Below are positions 1 through 7,492 of a DNA stretch of 9,532 nucleotides, piece by piece. The stretch comes from Bacillota bacterium (GTDB lineage: Bacteria; Bacillota; Clostridia; Acetivibrionales; DTU013). The notes beneath the pieces are model-generated. The model saw nothing but the letters and a program-made list of their open reading frames with translations. It had not been told where the DNA came from and did not search any database. Each line of letters begins with the position of its first letter. Position 1 is the stretch's first letter. The position numbers and the translations under genes are program-made. The stretch covers positions 1 to 9,532 of the forward strand of contig JAEZMC010000322.1 of assembly GCA_023435805.1 (NCBI GenBank). The letters are read 5' to 3'.

Positions 1-937
1 GCAGGTACATATTCTCCTTGTCGATTACTTTTGATCCGGTATTGACACGCTTTGGAAGGGACTTGCCCTGGATGGCATCCAGAGCATATTTGATACCCAG
101 GTATCCCATGCTGAACGGGTTTTGAACCACAAGCGACTGTATAACATCCTTTTCCATGTAGCTGATTTCCTCCGGCGTGCTGTCAAAACCAATGATTTTT
201 ACTTTGCCCGCCAGGCCCAGCTTATCTATTGCACGGGCTGTTCCGGTGGTGCCGTAAGCATTGGTGCATACTATGGCATCGAGCTCGGGATATTTTTCAG
301 TCAATTCTACAGTCAGCTGCTCAGCGGTTTTTTCGTCGGAATTGCAATATACTGAAGCAAGCACCTGAATCGACGGGTATTTGCCAATCACCTCATAAAG
401 GCCTTCGTCCCGCTGATCTGAAGAAGCGGCTCCCTTAATAAAGCTCATCACGGCAATCCGACTGTCCTTTCCGACCTTATCGATCAGGGACTCTCCCAGC
501 ACTTTACCGGCATCCACATTGTCCGTACCGATAAAGCTTTCCTTTTTATTGGAATGAATATCGGAATCTATAACAATAAGCGGTATATTTGAGGCTACAG
601 CTTTTTCGGCCACGGGCACCAGCCTGGTATAATCGCTTGCTGCCAGCACCAGGGCATCTGTATGACTGCGGATAGCCTCATCAACCATCCGGATCTGCCC
701 GTCAATATCCTTTTCTTCAGACGGCCCTTTAAAATCAATTTCCACGCCGAACTCCTTACCGGCAGCCTCAGCGCCCATTTTAACCACCGCCCAGAAATCG
801 GCGTCCCATTTTTTCACAATCACGCTGATATGGATTTCATTATCACGCGAGTTCAGCTCATTGCGTGAACATCCGGCTGATGGCATAAGCATGGCGATGG
901 CCAGTATGCTTGGAAGCAATCTATGAGATAATTTCAT
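1..937 (-). CDS. Sugar-binding lipoprotein, periplasmic-binding-protein type (3' end cut by window edge)
   Basis: This encodes the first 312 residues of a type I solute-binding protein of the ribose/xylose-binding family (Peripla_BP_4-like). The start at 937 is preceded by AACGGAGGTA at good spacing. Residues 1-22 form a lipoprotein signal peptide (LLPSILAIAMLMPSAGC) with the lipid-modified Cys at residue 23, so the mature protein should be anchored outside the membrane. Family-typical segments follow: an N-terminal strand (ISVIVKKWDADFW), DALVLAASD, NIPLIVIDSD, FIGTDN, DAIVCTN, KIIGFD and the late VVQNPFSMGYLGIKYALD. Relatives are about 320-340 residues, so only a short C-terminus is missing. 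Its start overlaps the end of the kinase gene by 17 bases, implying co-expression. It either delivers sugar to an ABC transporter lying to the left or acts as the kinase's extracellular sensing partner. The ligand cannot be told from sequence. Confidence 0.9.
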   Translation of the reverse strand, partial: MKLSHRLLPSILAIAMLMPSAGCSRNELNSRDNEIHISVIVKKWDADFWAVVKMGAEAAGKEFGVEIDFKGPSEEKDIDGQIRMVDEAIRSHTDALVLAASDYTRLVPVAEKAVASNIPLIVIDSDIHSNKKESFIGTDNVDAGKVLGESLIDKVGKDSRIAVMSFIKGAASSDQRDEGLYEVIGKYPSIQVLASVYCNSDEKTAEQLTVELTEKYPELDAIVCTNAYGTTGTARAIDKLGLAGKVKIIGFDSTPEEISYMEKDVIQSLVVQNPFSMGYLGIKYALDAIQGKSLPKRVNTGSKVIDKENMYL

Positions 938-2732
938 TTTTACCTCCGTTTGATGTGTCATCCGATGGAATCCGGATGATCACAGTCGTACCCACGTCAA
1001 GCTCGCTCTGGATTTCAATACCATATTCGGATCCATAACAGAGCTTGATTCGCTCATTCACATTTTTCAGACCGACTCCGCCGCTGTGGGCGGTTTTCGA
1101 TTCGTTTTCCAGTATGCTCTTCAGTATTTCCGGCTTGATGCCGTATCCGTTATCCGATACACGAAATACGGTATTGCCGTTCTCAATGGATGCGGATATT
1201 CTTATTTCGCCTTTTTCCTGGATATGGCTGATTCCATGATAAATCGCATTTTCAAGGATGGGCTGCAGGATCAGCTTCAGTGTTTTCTTTTGCAGCACGT
1301 TTTGCTGAACCTCAAAGGAGTAATCGAACTTATCCTTGTAACGTATTTGTTGAATAACCAGATAACTGGTAGCATGATCTATTTCATCTGCTACCTGTAT
1401 AATTTCATTTCCCTTGCTGATACTGACTCTGAAGAATTTTGCCAGCGCGGATACCATGGTCGTAACGCCTTCGTAATTCCGGTTTTCATTCATCCATACG
1501 ATGGAATCCAGCGTATTGTATAAAAAATGCGGATTAATCTGTGCCTGAAGCGCCTTGAACTCACTTTTCCGCTTGGCCTCCTGCTCGCTGATGATCTGGT
1601 CCATCAGCTGCCGGATTCTCGCCACCATGATATTGAATGATTTGGATAGATGCTTGACCTCGTCCTCCCCCTTGACATCAAGATGAATGTCCAGGTCTCC
1701 GTTTTCAACCCTTTTCATCTGCCTTTCCAGGCGCTTGATGGGCAGCGAAATCTTTGCCGATATGAACATGGATGCAAGAATGGCAAAGGTGATGCCGAAC
1801 AGCGATATGAAAACTGCAAAGTTGCTCAGATTCCTTTTATTTGCTACAAGCTCGTCCACATAGCTTATTCCGATCATTTTCCAGTTGGTGAAGCTGATGT
1901 TTTTTACGGTCATGATCCTTCTCTCACCCTGAAAATCATCGAAATAGGAGCCGGGGCTCTTGCTGAGAGCATCGGCGATATTCTCATTTTTCAGGCCTGC
2001 ATACAGGATCTGCTGCTGCGGATGATAAATGATGTTCCCGGATTGGTCGACGATGTAAATGTACCCCCGTTTTCCGAGGCTTACCTTTTGGCAGAGCTGT
2101 TCTATGGCGCTGAAGTTCATGTCAACCATGGTGACCCATGTAACAGGACGGTCTTTTTCGTAAAAAGTTACGCTGCGGCATAACGAAACGACCCATGGGC
2201 GTTTACCGTCGAAAATCCTCTGTACATGGGGAGGAACAAAAATGTAATCAATCGGCCTGTCGACAGCGTTCCCGAACCAATCCTGCTCCGATGCCCGGAA
2301 ATTTTTGTTGTAATTGCCGGATGGCGTGCTGAGCAACAGGTTGCCGGTGTCTGTAAAGACCGCGATCGTGACGATATCCTTTCGGATCCTTGCTGTTACA
2401 TCCATCAGGCCCGTAAGATTATTTCGGCTGTTGTAGTCGCTGCTGTTGAGATTGCTCCTGATCAGATCGGATATTTCCATCATGCCCCTGAGGTAGGAGT
2501 CCAGATTGAGGTTGACCTGATCCATGATTTGCTGGGTACTGAAAGCAGCGTTTTTTTCCGCATTGTCGGAAAACATCCCATACAGGGCCAGACTGATAAA
2601 TATCATGGACAGCAGTGTTACTGCGGTAAAAGACAAGGTGATGACAGACTGGATGCTGGTCACCTTAAAGGTGTTCTTCAAAAAGCCGTAGATTCTTTTC
2701 AAAACCGAGGGCAGTCTTTTTCTCAAGCTCAT
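921..2732 (-). CDS. YesM-type membrane sensor histidine kinase
   Basis: A 603-residue sensor kinase of the LytS/YesM class. A short basic N-terminus leads into membrane segment 1 (about 28-52). An extracytoplasmic sensor domain (about 53-300, Cache-like by layout, with GYIYIVDQSGNIIYHP at 223-238) precedes membrane segment 2 (about 303-324) and a HAMP linker (about 325-378). The His_kinase domain follows, with the phospho-accepting His402 in AQINPHFLYNTLDS. The ATPase domain shows the N box (PILENAIYHG, Asn495), G1 (DNGYGI, 527-532) and G2 (GGVGLKN, 551-557). Kinases of this class phosphorylate an AraC-type partner. Its ATG overlaps the regulator's TGA as ATGA, with AGGGG just upstream, so translational coupling is likely. 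Length is typical and nothing appears broken. The signal is most likely a sugar, inferred from the adjoining binding protein. Confidence 0.94.
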   Translation of the reverse strand: MSLRKRLPSVLKRIYGFLKNTFKVTSIQSVITLSFTAVTLLSMIFISLALYGMFSDNAEKNAAFSTQQIMDQVNLNLDSYLRGMMEISDLIRSNLNSSDYNSRNNLTGLMDVTARIRKDIVTIAVFTDTGNLLLSTPSGNYNKNFRASEQDWFGNAVDRPIDYIFVPPHVQRIFDGKRPWVVSLCRSVTFYEKDRPVTWVTMVDMNFSAIEQLCQKVSLGKRGYIYIVDQSGNIIYHPQQQILYAGLKNENIADALSKSPGSYFDDFQGERRIMTVKNISFTNWKMIGISYVDELVANKRNLSNFAVFISLFGITFAILASMFISAKISLPIKRLERQMKRVENGDLDIHLDVKGEDEVKHLSKSFNIMVARIRQLMDQIISEQEAKRKSEFKALQAQINPHFLYNTLDSIVWMNENRNYEGVTTMVSALAKFFRVSISKGNEIIQVADEIDHATSYLVIQQIRYKDKFDYSFEVQQNVLQKKTLKLILQPILENAIYHGISHIQEKGEIRISASIENGNTVFRVSDNGYGIKPEILKSILENESKTAHSGGVGLKNVNERIKLCYGSEYGIEIQSELDVGTTVIIRIPSDDTSNGGKNEIIS

Positions 2733-4357
2733 GACCCCTTTTTCTGAAGAATTTGATTCCTGTATTCCCGCGGAGACATACCGAAATTCTTTTTAAAGAA
2801 ATAACTGAAATAGTTGATATCGGGATAGCCGATTTTTTCTGCGACTTCAGAGGTTTTCAGATCCGTATTGCCCAGCAGCTCCTTAGCCGCTTCCAGCCGG
2901 ATGCCCACCAGATATTTCAGGAAAGTGACACCGGCTTCTTTTTTAAATATCATGCTCAAATAGGAGGAACTGATGTGCAGGTGGCCGGCAACCTTCTGGA
3001 TGCTCAGGTCGTCGTCGCTGTAATGGTTGCGGATGTAGTCCTTGGCTTTCTCGAGAAGCATTTCCGTCGTGTTTTGCCGTGAATTGGAAATATGCTTCAT
3101 CAGCTTGATGCAGATTTCTTCCACCCAGCTGCGGACTTCGTACAATGTTTTAAACTTGAACAGTTCTTCATACAGGCTGGTGCCGAAACCGAAAATTTCC
3201 CCCGTATCAAACTGAAAATCCCTTGCGAGCCTGCTGATAGCCGCTGCAATTTCGATCAGGTACAGCTGGTATTCCTTAAATGAGGCCTTCATGCCGGAGA
3301 TATCGCTGAAAAGCATCTCCACTGCTGCAGCGACATCCTTTTGCGTTCCGAATTTGATAGCGGAAACCAGCGCTCTTTCCCTGGCTTCGTCAAACACAAC
3401 CATGTCGGCAGTTTGCGGTTCGAGGTCCTCTATGAATATGACCTTGCTTCCGCCGATTACAAGCTGGTAATCGAGTGCGTTAAGGGCCGTTTTATAGGAA
3501 CTCTTCAGCTTGACCAGAGAGGTGCAAATACTGCCAAGGCCTATGGTAACACTTATTTTCAGGTACTTTTCAACGTTCTGCCGTATTTCTTCCAGCACCG
3601 AGAAGGATCTGTTCAGGATCGCATCCTTGTCATGACTCGTAAAGCTCATCAAGATGACGAGATTCTCGTCATGATAGAAAATTTCCCCCAGCGAATACTT
3701 GGACAGGATCTCGGCTGAGATATTCTGTACGGCGAATTTTACCAGCTCCGTGTCATTTTCCTCAAAAACGTTTTTCTGAAAACTGTTGGGGTCGATATTT
3801 GCTACAGCGACCACAAGAGTGCTTCCGTTTAATTGAAGGCCGAAGGAGGCGACCCTCCGCTCAACCTCCTTTTCCTCCGGACGGCCCGTCACCAGAAGTG
3901 TAAGAAACTTGTCGCGTATAACGGGAAGGCTTTCATTATAATGCCTGCGCAGCATTACAATATCCTCTTTTTGAGCGATCTCTTCATCGATCTGGTTTTT
4001 TAATTTTTCCATCAGCTCGTCAATATCTTTGGGAAGTACGGGCTTCAGGATATAGTCGGCTACGCCGTATTTTATCGCCTGCTGCGCAAACCTGAAGTCA
4101 TCAAATCCTGTCAGAATGACGGTTTTTACGGTCGGATAACTGTCCTTGAGAATGGATGCCAGCTCCAGACCGTCCATCAGCGGCATGGTGATATCGGTTA
4201 TGACAACGTCGGGAATGTTTTCTTCGATCAGATCCAACGCTTCTCTTCCGTTTTCCGCCTCGCCGGCAATCTCAAAATTAAATTTGCTCCAGTCGATTTT
4301 TTGAATAATTCCCTTCCGGACTTCTTCCTCGTCATCGACGATGATCAACTTATACAT
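2729..4357 (-). CDS. YesN-type response regulator with AraC-family DNA-binding domain
   Basis: A 542-residue response regulator. The start at 4357 is chosen because AGGGGTGA lies just upstream and the product begins MYKLIIVDDE, the normal receiver start. An in-frame ATG 24 bases further upstream has no ribosome binding site. The receiver domain (1-120) has the acidic pair Asp8/Asp9, phospho-acceptor Asp55 (VVITDITMP), Thr83 and Lys105 (LKP). A long middle region (about 150-420), typical of YesN proteins, links to a C-terminal AraC-type domain (about 433-542) with two helix-turn-helix motifs (SIQKVAGHLHISSSYLS and TSEVAEKIGYPDINYFSYFF). It should bind DNA and activate transport or catabolic genes when phosphorylated by the kinase encoded immediately downstream. 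It is the first gene of the operon. Target genes are not in the window; the transporter presumed to lie to the left is the natural candidate. Confidence 0.94.
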   Translation of the reverse strand: MYKLIIVDDEEEVRKGIIQKIDWSKFNFEIAGEAENGREALDLIEENIPDVVITDITMPLMDGLELASILKDSYPTVKTVILTGFDDFRFAQQAIKYGVADYILKPVLPKDIDELMEKLKNQIDEEIAQKEDIVMLRRHYNESLPVIRDKFLTLLVTGRPEEKEVERRVASFGLQLNGSTLVVAVANIDPNSFQKNVFEENDTELVKFAVQNISAEILSKYSLGEIFYHDENLVILMSFTSHDKDAILNRSFSVLEEIRQNVEKYLKISVTIGLGSICTSLVKLKSSYKTALNALDYQLVIGGSKVIFIEDLEPQTADMVVFDEARERALVSAIKFGTQKDVAAAVEMLFSDISGMKASFKEYQLYLIEIAAAISRLARDFQFDTGEIFGFGTSLYEELFKFKTLYEVRSWVEEICIKLMKHISNSRQNTTEMLLEKAKDYIRNHYSDDDLSIQKVAGHLHISSSYLSMIFKKEAGVTFLKYLVGIRLEAAKELLGNTDLKTSEVAEKIGYPDINYFSYFFKKNFGMSPREYRNQILQKKGS

Positions 4358-4444
4358 CAAGTCACCCCTGCCGTCATTCAAGAATAGTATCTGTATACGA
4401 AACGACTTTCACGCACAACATGCTCTGGTTCGAAAGTTTTTTGG

Positions 4445-4465
4445 ATGGCTCATATTTGGAGCCGT
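4445..4465 (-). other. Small hairpin in the leader of the sensor operon
   Basis: A stem of five Watson-Crick pairs (GGCTC/GAGCC), extended by an outer A-T and a G-T wobble, encloses a 7-base loop. It falls inside the predicted 5' leader of the response-regulator transcript, between the promoter at 4507-4535 and the start at 4357. It could be an operator or an RNA stem. No run of T follows it, so it is not a terminator. The rest of 4358-4586 shows no gene. Confidence 0.3.
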
Positions 4466-4506
4466 TATGTCTGCTCAGATTAAAATAAAAGAGTTTGTAA
4501 GTATTT

Positions 4507-4535
4507 ATTTTACTATTAGTCCCAATGTTTTGCAA
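4507..4535 (-). promoter_or_regulatory. Probable sigma-A promoter of the regulator-kinase-lipoprotein operon
   Basis: Reading the minus strand, TTGCAA (4535-4530) is followed after exactly 17 bases by TAAAAT (4512-4507), in an A/T-rich setting. This would start transcription near 4500 and give a leader of about 140 bases before the regulator start. It lies only about 50 bases beyond the end of topB. No convincing terminator is seen between the two, so read-through from topB is also possible. The call rests on consensus and spacing only. Confidence 0.5.
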
Positions 4536-4586
4536 GTGACAGCTGAACGAGTATGAAGGAGGAGCCCGCCGAACAATGACGGTGCT

Positions 4587-6779
4587 TTATTTCTTCCACT
4601 TTGCCAGTGCGTCGGCCAGAGAGGAGTTGATGCCCTCATCCTCCTGACGGCTCAGGAACCGGCCGACCTCTTTCTTGTTGACTGCCTGGCCCTTTCGTTT
4701 GTTGAAGGCTTCCAGCTTTTCGCGGTAGCCGCAGGCACAGAAGAAACCCTTGTTTTCCCCCTCGCCCCGGATTTCCATCTTCTTGTGGCATTCCGGACAG
4801 CGGGCATTGGACAGCATGGACAGGCTCTTGCGGTAACCGCATTCCCTGTCCTGGCAAACCAGCATTTTCCCCTTTTTCCCGTTTACCTCCAGCAGGTACT
4901 TTCCGCATTCCGGGCATTTTTCACGTGTCATGTTGTCATGCCTGTAGGAGTCTGTGCTGGCGATGACGCTGGACACCAGTTCTGCTGCGTAGCCCTTCAT
5001 TTCGTTTATAAATTCTCCGGGACTTGCCTTGCCCCTGCTGATCAGCGCAAGCCGCTGCTCCCACTTTGCAGTAAGTTCGGCGGATTTAAGCTCAGACGGA
5101 ACCATGTCGATCAACTGGATCCCTTTGGAGGTAGGATGGATTTCCTTACCCCTTCTTTCCATATAAAATGAGTTGAACAGCTTTTCTATGATATCCGCCC
5201 TGGTAGCAGGCGTTCCAAGGCCGCCGGTTTTGTCCGCCATTTCCCGGAGGGCTTCGTCCTCTATAAACCTGCCGGGATGCTCCATGGCGGTAAGCAGTGT
5301 TGCTTCCGTATACCTGGCGGGTGGCTTTGTTTTGCCGTTGACAAGCTGAACGGAATCAAGCTTCAGCCGGTCTCCCTTTTTTACTTCCGGGAGATTCTGG
5401 TCCTGCTCCTGGCCATATGATGAATCCGGACCGTCCAAGCCGTCGTTATATTGTGCGCTGCCGGTTTCTCCTTCATAGACCGCCTTCCAGCCCTTCGACC
5501 TGACAATTTTGCCTCCGGCCGTGAAATACTCGCCATTGACATTTACTTTAACAGTAGTTTGCTCATATTCATAAGGCGGACTTAAAACGGCAATAAATCT
5601 TTTTACAATCAGATCAAAAATATTGCGTTCCTCACGATCCAGTCCACCCAGGTTTACAAATTGCTCAGTTGGAATAATGGCATGGTGATCGGTGACCTTG
5701 CTGCTGTCAACGAAGCGTCTGGTGATGCGCGGCTTGTTTCTCAGCAGCATCCGGGCCGCTTCGGCGTAAGGGCCAACAGAGATGCTTTTCAAACGCTCGG
5801 TCAGCGTAGGCACGATATCCTCTGTGATGTGCCTGGAATCCGTTCGCGGGTAGGTGACGAGCTTATGTGTTTCATAGAGCTTTTGCATAATGCCGAGGGT
5901 CTGCTTGGCGGAATAACCGTATTTGCGGTTGGCATCGCGCTGGAGCTCCGTCAGATCGTAGGCAAGGGGAGGCTGCTCCTCTTTGGCCTCTTTCTTCACT
6001 TCTGCCACTTCGCCCATGTGACCCTTTACCCGGAGAGCAATCTCGTCTGCCTGCTGTTTACTGAATAATCGGGTCTGACCGCTGTTTTTATCCTGCCATT
6101 GTATAGAAAATCCGCCTGCATTTGCCCGGATGGTCCAGTAATCCTTCGGCACAAACCGTTTGATTTCGTTCTCCCGCTCAACTACCATAGCCAGCGTGGG
6201 AGTTTGCACCCGGCCTGCCGACAGCTGCGCATTGTGCTTGCAGGTCAATGCCCGTGTCACATTCAATCCGATGAGCCAGTCTGACTCCGCGCGGCATTCT
6301 GCCGACTTGTACAGGTTGTCGTACTCCCGGCTGGGCTTCAGATTGTTGAAACCGTCTTTGATCGCTTTATCGGTCTGTGAAGATATCCATAACCGTTTGA
6401 CCGGCTTGGCAAAACCCGCCTTCATAATGATCCATCTGGCGACGAGCTCGCCCTCACGGCCCGAATCGGTGGCGATTACCAGCTCGTCCACATCAGGCCG
6501 CTTCAGCAGGCTTTTTACGATACTGAATTGTTTGGCGGTTTCCCGGATGACTACGAGTTCCATTTTTTTCGGAAGCATGGGGAGCGTCTCCAGGCTCCAG
6601 GTTTTGTATTGTTCCCCATATGCCTCGGGATCGGCCAATGTAACCAGATGCCCGAGCGCCCAGGTGACGATATATTTATTTCCGGTAAGGCAGCCGTTAC
6701 CGCTCTGGTTGCAGTTCAACACCTTGGCCAGATCTCTTCCGACGGAAGGTTTTTCGGCTAGCACAAGTATTTTGCCCAT
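4587..6779 (-). CDS. topB: DNA topoisomerase III (type IA)
   Basis: A complete 730-residue type IA topoisomerase, which cuts and rejoins one DNA strand through a 5'-phosphotyrosine and acts in decatenation and resolution of recombination intermediates. The start at 6779 follows AAGAGGAA at good spacing and gives the expected MGKILVLAEKPS. An in-frame ATG 39 bases upstream lacks comparable support. The Toprim domain carries Glu9 (AEKPS) and the acidic motif TDSGREGE (104-111, Asp105). SAGRVQTP is at 187-194, the catalytic Tyr310 is in TYPRTDSR, and TDHHAIIPT is at 363-371. The C-terminus has two zinc ribbons: CPEC at 622-625 with Cys642/Cys647, and CPEC at 661-664 with CAC at 681-683. Length matches Bacillus-type TopB. 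A Gln/Asp/Gly-rich stretch (about 440-465) looks like a flexible insert. It stands alone with its own promoter. Plasmid-borne relatives exist, but no mobile-element genes are seen here. Confidence 0.96.
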   Translation of the reverse strand: MGKILVLAEKPSVGRDLAKVLNCNQSGNGCLTGNKYIVTWALGHLVTLADPEAYGEQYKTWSLETLPMLPKKMELVVIRETAKQFSIVKSLLKRPDVDELVIATDSGREGELVARWIIMKAGFAKPVKRLWISSQTDKAIKDGFNNLKPSREYDNLYKSAECRAESDWLIGLNVTRALTCKHNAQLSAGRVQTPTLAMVVERENEIKRFVPKDYWTIRANAGGFSIQWQDKNSGQTRLFSKQQADEIALRVKGHMGEVAEVKKEAKEEQPPLAYDLTELQRDANRKYGYSAKQTLGIMQKLYETHKLVTYPRTDSRHITEDIVPTLTERLKSISVGPYAEAARMLLRNKPRITRRFVDSSKVTDHHAIIPTEQFVNLGGLDREERNIFDLIVKRFIAVLSPPYEYEQTTVKVNVNGEYFTAGGKIVRSKGWKAVYEGETGSAQYNDGLDGPDSSYGQEQDQNLPEVKKGDRLKLDSVQLVNGKTKPPARYTEATLLTAMEHPGRFIEDEALREMADKTGGLGTPATRADIIEKLFNSFYMERRGKEIHPTSKGIQLIDMVPSELKSAELTAKWEQRLALISRGKASPGEFINEMKGYAAELVSSVIASTDSYRHDNMTREKCPECGKYLLEVNGKKGKMLVCQDRECGYRKSLSMLSNARCPECHKKMEIRGEGENKGFFCACGYREKLEAFNKRKGQAVNKKEVGRFLSRQEDEGINSSLADALAKWKK

Positions 6780-6796
6780 GCACGTTCCTCTTTTCA

Positions 6797-6824
6797 AATA
6801 ACCTGTTATTGCTGACACAATAAC
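6797..6824. repeat. Inverted repeats AATAAC/GTTATT at the topB transcription start
   Basis: AATAAC-CT-GTTATT (6797-6810) is a perfect inverted repeat. Its right arm also pairs with a second AATAAC at 6819-6824, so two alternative dyads share one arm. They lie between the predicted topB -10 box and the ribosome binding site, a position suited to an operator or a 5' leader stem. No known regulator is assigned. Confidence 0.35.
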
Positions 6825-6845
6825 ACATTATCCAGGTGAGGTCAA
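6817..6845 (-). promoter_or_regulatory. Probable sigma-A promoter of topB
   Basis: On the minus strand, TTGACC (6845-6840) is followed after 17 bases by TATTGT (6822-6817). The bases before the second box read TGT, giving an extended -10 (TGnTATTGT). Transcription would begin near 6810, about 30 bases before the topB start. Five of six -35 bases match the consensus. The call rests on pattern only. Confidence 0.5.
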
Positions 6846-6914
6846 CGGTTGGGAAGCATTGGCTGTATCAGGGGCCGGACATTTTGTCATATAAGTAGCG
6901 GTGGGCGTATGTAA

Positions 6915-6944
6915 GCTGTGGCTTTGTAAAAACAAAGCCATAGC
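6915..6944 (-). terminator. Strong hairpin just after the His-rich gene, probable terminator
   Basis: TGGCTTTGT (6919-6927) and ACAAAGCCA (6932-6940) pair perfectly around an AAAA loop. A G-T wobble and three further pairs extend the stem to 13. It begins 6 bases after the stop of the His-rich gene, which suggests a terminator for that gene. The tail on the minus strand (TTACAT) is only weakly T-rich, so termination may be inefficient. The remaining sequence to topB (6845-6914) shows nothing else recognisable. Confidence 0.5.
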
Positions 6945-6950
6945 AGTAAT

Positions 6951-7187
6951 TTAGAAACCAAACGGGCCGCCGAAGGGTGTAGGAGAAAATTCACGATGGA
7001 AAATGTGGTGATGGAAATGGTGATGGAAATGGTGGTGGAAATGGTGATGATGGAAACCGCCAAATCCGTCAAATCCGTCAAAACCTCCAAATCCGCCGAA
7101 GGGCATCATGCCGCCAAAGGGCATGCCAGGCGGGTCATCCATCATACAGGGATTGTAATATGCTGTTGGAGCAACGTTTTCCGCCAT
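6951..7187 (-). CDS. Small Gly/Phe/His-rich protein, possible spore-coat or metal-binding protein
   Basis: A 78-residue protein not assigned to a named family. The start at 7187 (MAENVAPTAYYNPCMMDD) is chosen because AGAAGG lies 7 bases upstream. An in-frame ATG six codons earlier would place that Shine-Dalgarno inside the coding region. Three parts are visible: a Tyr/Pro/Met N-terminus with one Cys (residue 14), a Gly-Phe-Asp repeat region (about 22-45), and a histidine tract (46-64) built of Phe followed by three or four His, 14 His in all. The end is PFGGPFGF. There is no signal peptide or membrane segment. Clustered histidines usually bind Ni, Zn, Cu or Co, and Gly/aromatic-rich small proteins are common in spore coats. 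A sigma-K-like promoter upstream favours a late-sporulation role. Function remains inferred; a good ribosome binding site and flanking signals support it as a real gene. Confidence 0.7.
   Translation of the reverse strand: MAENVAPTAYYNPCMMDDPPGMPFGGMMPFGGFGGFDGFDGFGGFHHHHFHHHFHHHFHHHIFHREFSPTPFGGPFGF
6996..7100 (-). repeat. In-gene tandem repeats encoding the His tract and the GF/DGF repeats
   Basis: Two short tandem arrays lie within the small gene. At 6996-7055 a 12-base unit of the form TTYCAYCAYCAY repeats about four times and encodes Phe-His-His-His. At about 7053-7100 a 9-base unit encodes repeated Gly/Asp-Gly-Phe. Such arrays change copy number by slippage in steps that keep the reading frame, so tract length may vary between strains. 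Confidence 0.75.
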
Positions 7188-7209
7188 AAAAAAACCTTCT
7201 TTCATAGAG

Positions 7210-7267
7210 TACTGTTACTGTATGGGCTACTGTATTTTATGAAGGGCAGATTTGAATGGTTACAGTA
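7210..7267. repeat. TACTGT repeats around the small-gene promoter
   Basis: TACTGT occurs three times in direct orientation (7210-7215, 7216-7221, 7228-7233) and once inverted as ACAGTA (7262-7267), which sits inside the 9-base palindrome TTACAGTAA (7260-7268). The copies flank the predicted sigma-K-like promoter and could bind a regulator. Similar GTTAC half-sites occur upstream of hcp. Significance is uncertain. Confidence 0.35.
7233..7260 (-). promoter_or_regulatory. Sigma-K-like (late sporulation) promoter of the His-rich gene
   Basis: On the minus strand, AC (7260-7259) is followed after 17 bases by CATAAAATA (7241-7233). This fits the sigma-K pattern known from Bacillus, AC then CATAnnnTA, with matching spacing. 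Transcription would start near 7226, about 40 bases before the gene start. The -35 element is only two bases, so chance matches are easy. The fit with a coat-like product is what makes it notable. Confidence 0.4.
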
Positions 7268-7309
7268 ATAGGAATTATGTAAGGCTCTCAGGTGGCGCGG
7301 GAGATGTGT

Positions 7310-7361
7310 AAAAAAGGACGGTTCCTGTTTATTCCTGACTGCACGCTAAACAAGAACCGTC
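7310..7361 (-). terminator. Rho-independent terminator of hcp
   Basis: On the minus strand a 15-pair stem (7361-7347 with 7331-7317, GACGGTTC plus TGTTTA, one U-G wobble) encloses a 15-base loop and is followed by C and then six T (7315-7310). It lies about 130 bases after the hcp stop. There is no equivalent T tract on the plus strand, so it acts in the minus direction only. It also insulates the small His-rich gene from hcp read-through. Confidence 0.85.
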
Positions 7362-7492
7362 ACCTTATTCGTTACCTTATTATAGATCCTTCTGTGCCCG
7401 GCAGCAGGCGGAAGCCATTCCCGCAGGCTGGAGATCCGTCACTGCTGCTGTTTATTGATGCTCATGCCTTTTCCGGGTTCCCCGATGTTCGA
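7362..7492 (-). other. 3' untranslated region of hcp
   Basis: About 130 bases lie between the hcp stop and its terminator. No supported gene is seen. One small hairpin (GCGGAA/TTCCGC with a single bulged base, 7408-7424) lies in the middle. The segment could yield a short 3'-end RNA, but nothing specific supports that. Confidence 0.4.

Noticed and set aside
1650..2747. Two plus-strand open frames of 173-177 codons opposite the histidine kinase
   Set aside because: They are antisense to a kinase with every expected motif, lack good ribosome binding sites, and their translations resemble no domain.
4405..4437. ACTTTC/GAAAGT inverted repeat in the regulator leader
   Set aside because: Only six pairs around a 21-base gap, which is easily explained by chance.
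4555..4640. Plus-strand AAGGAGGAG followed by ATG at 4576, suggesting a small gene
   Set aside because: The gap from GGAGG to ATG is too long, the frame ends after about 23 codons, and it runs antisense into the 3' end of topB.
4587..6779. topB as the mark of an integrative or conjugative element
   Set aside because: TopB is also a normal chromosomal gene in Firmicutes. No relaxase, integrase, coupling protein or repeats accompany it in the window.
6160..6801. 213-codon plus-strand open frame opposite topB
   Set aside because: It mirrors the N-terminal Toprim coding region of topB, whose catalytic motifs are intact. The antisense product has no recognisable features.
6996..7268. Plus-strand frame with MEMV and SVKS repeats opposite the His-rich gene
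   Set aside because: Its repeats are only the complement of the histidine and glycine codon repeats. The minus-strand frame has the better ribosome binding site, promoter match and following hairpin.
7310..7361. Long inverted repeat considered as a mobile miniature element or attachment site
   Set aside because: The T tract on one side only and its place after hcp fit a rho-independent terminator. No target-site duplication or transposase was seen.
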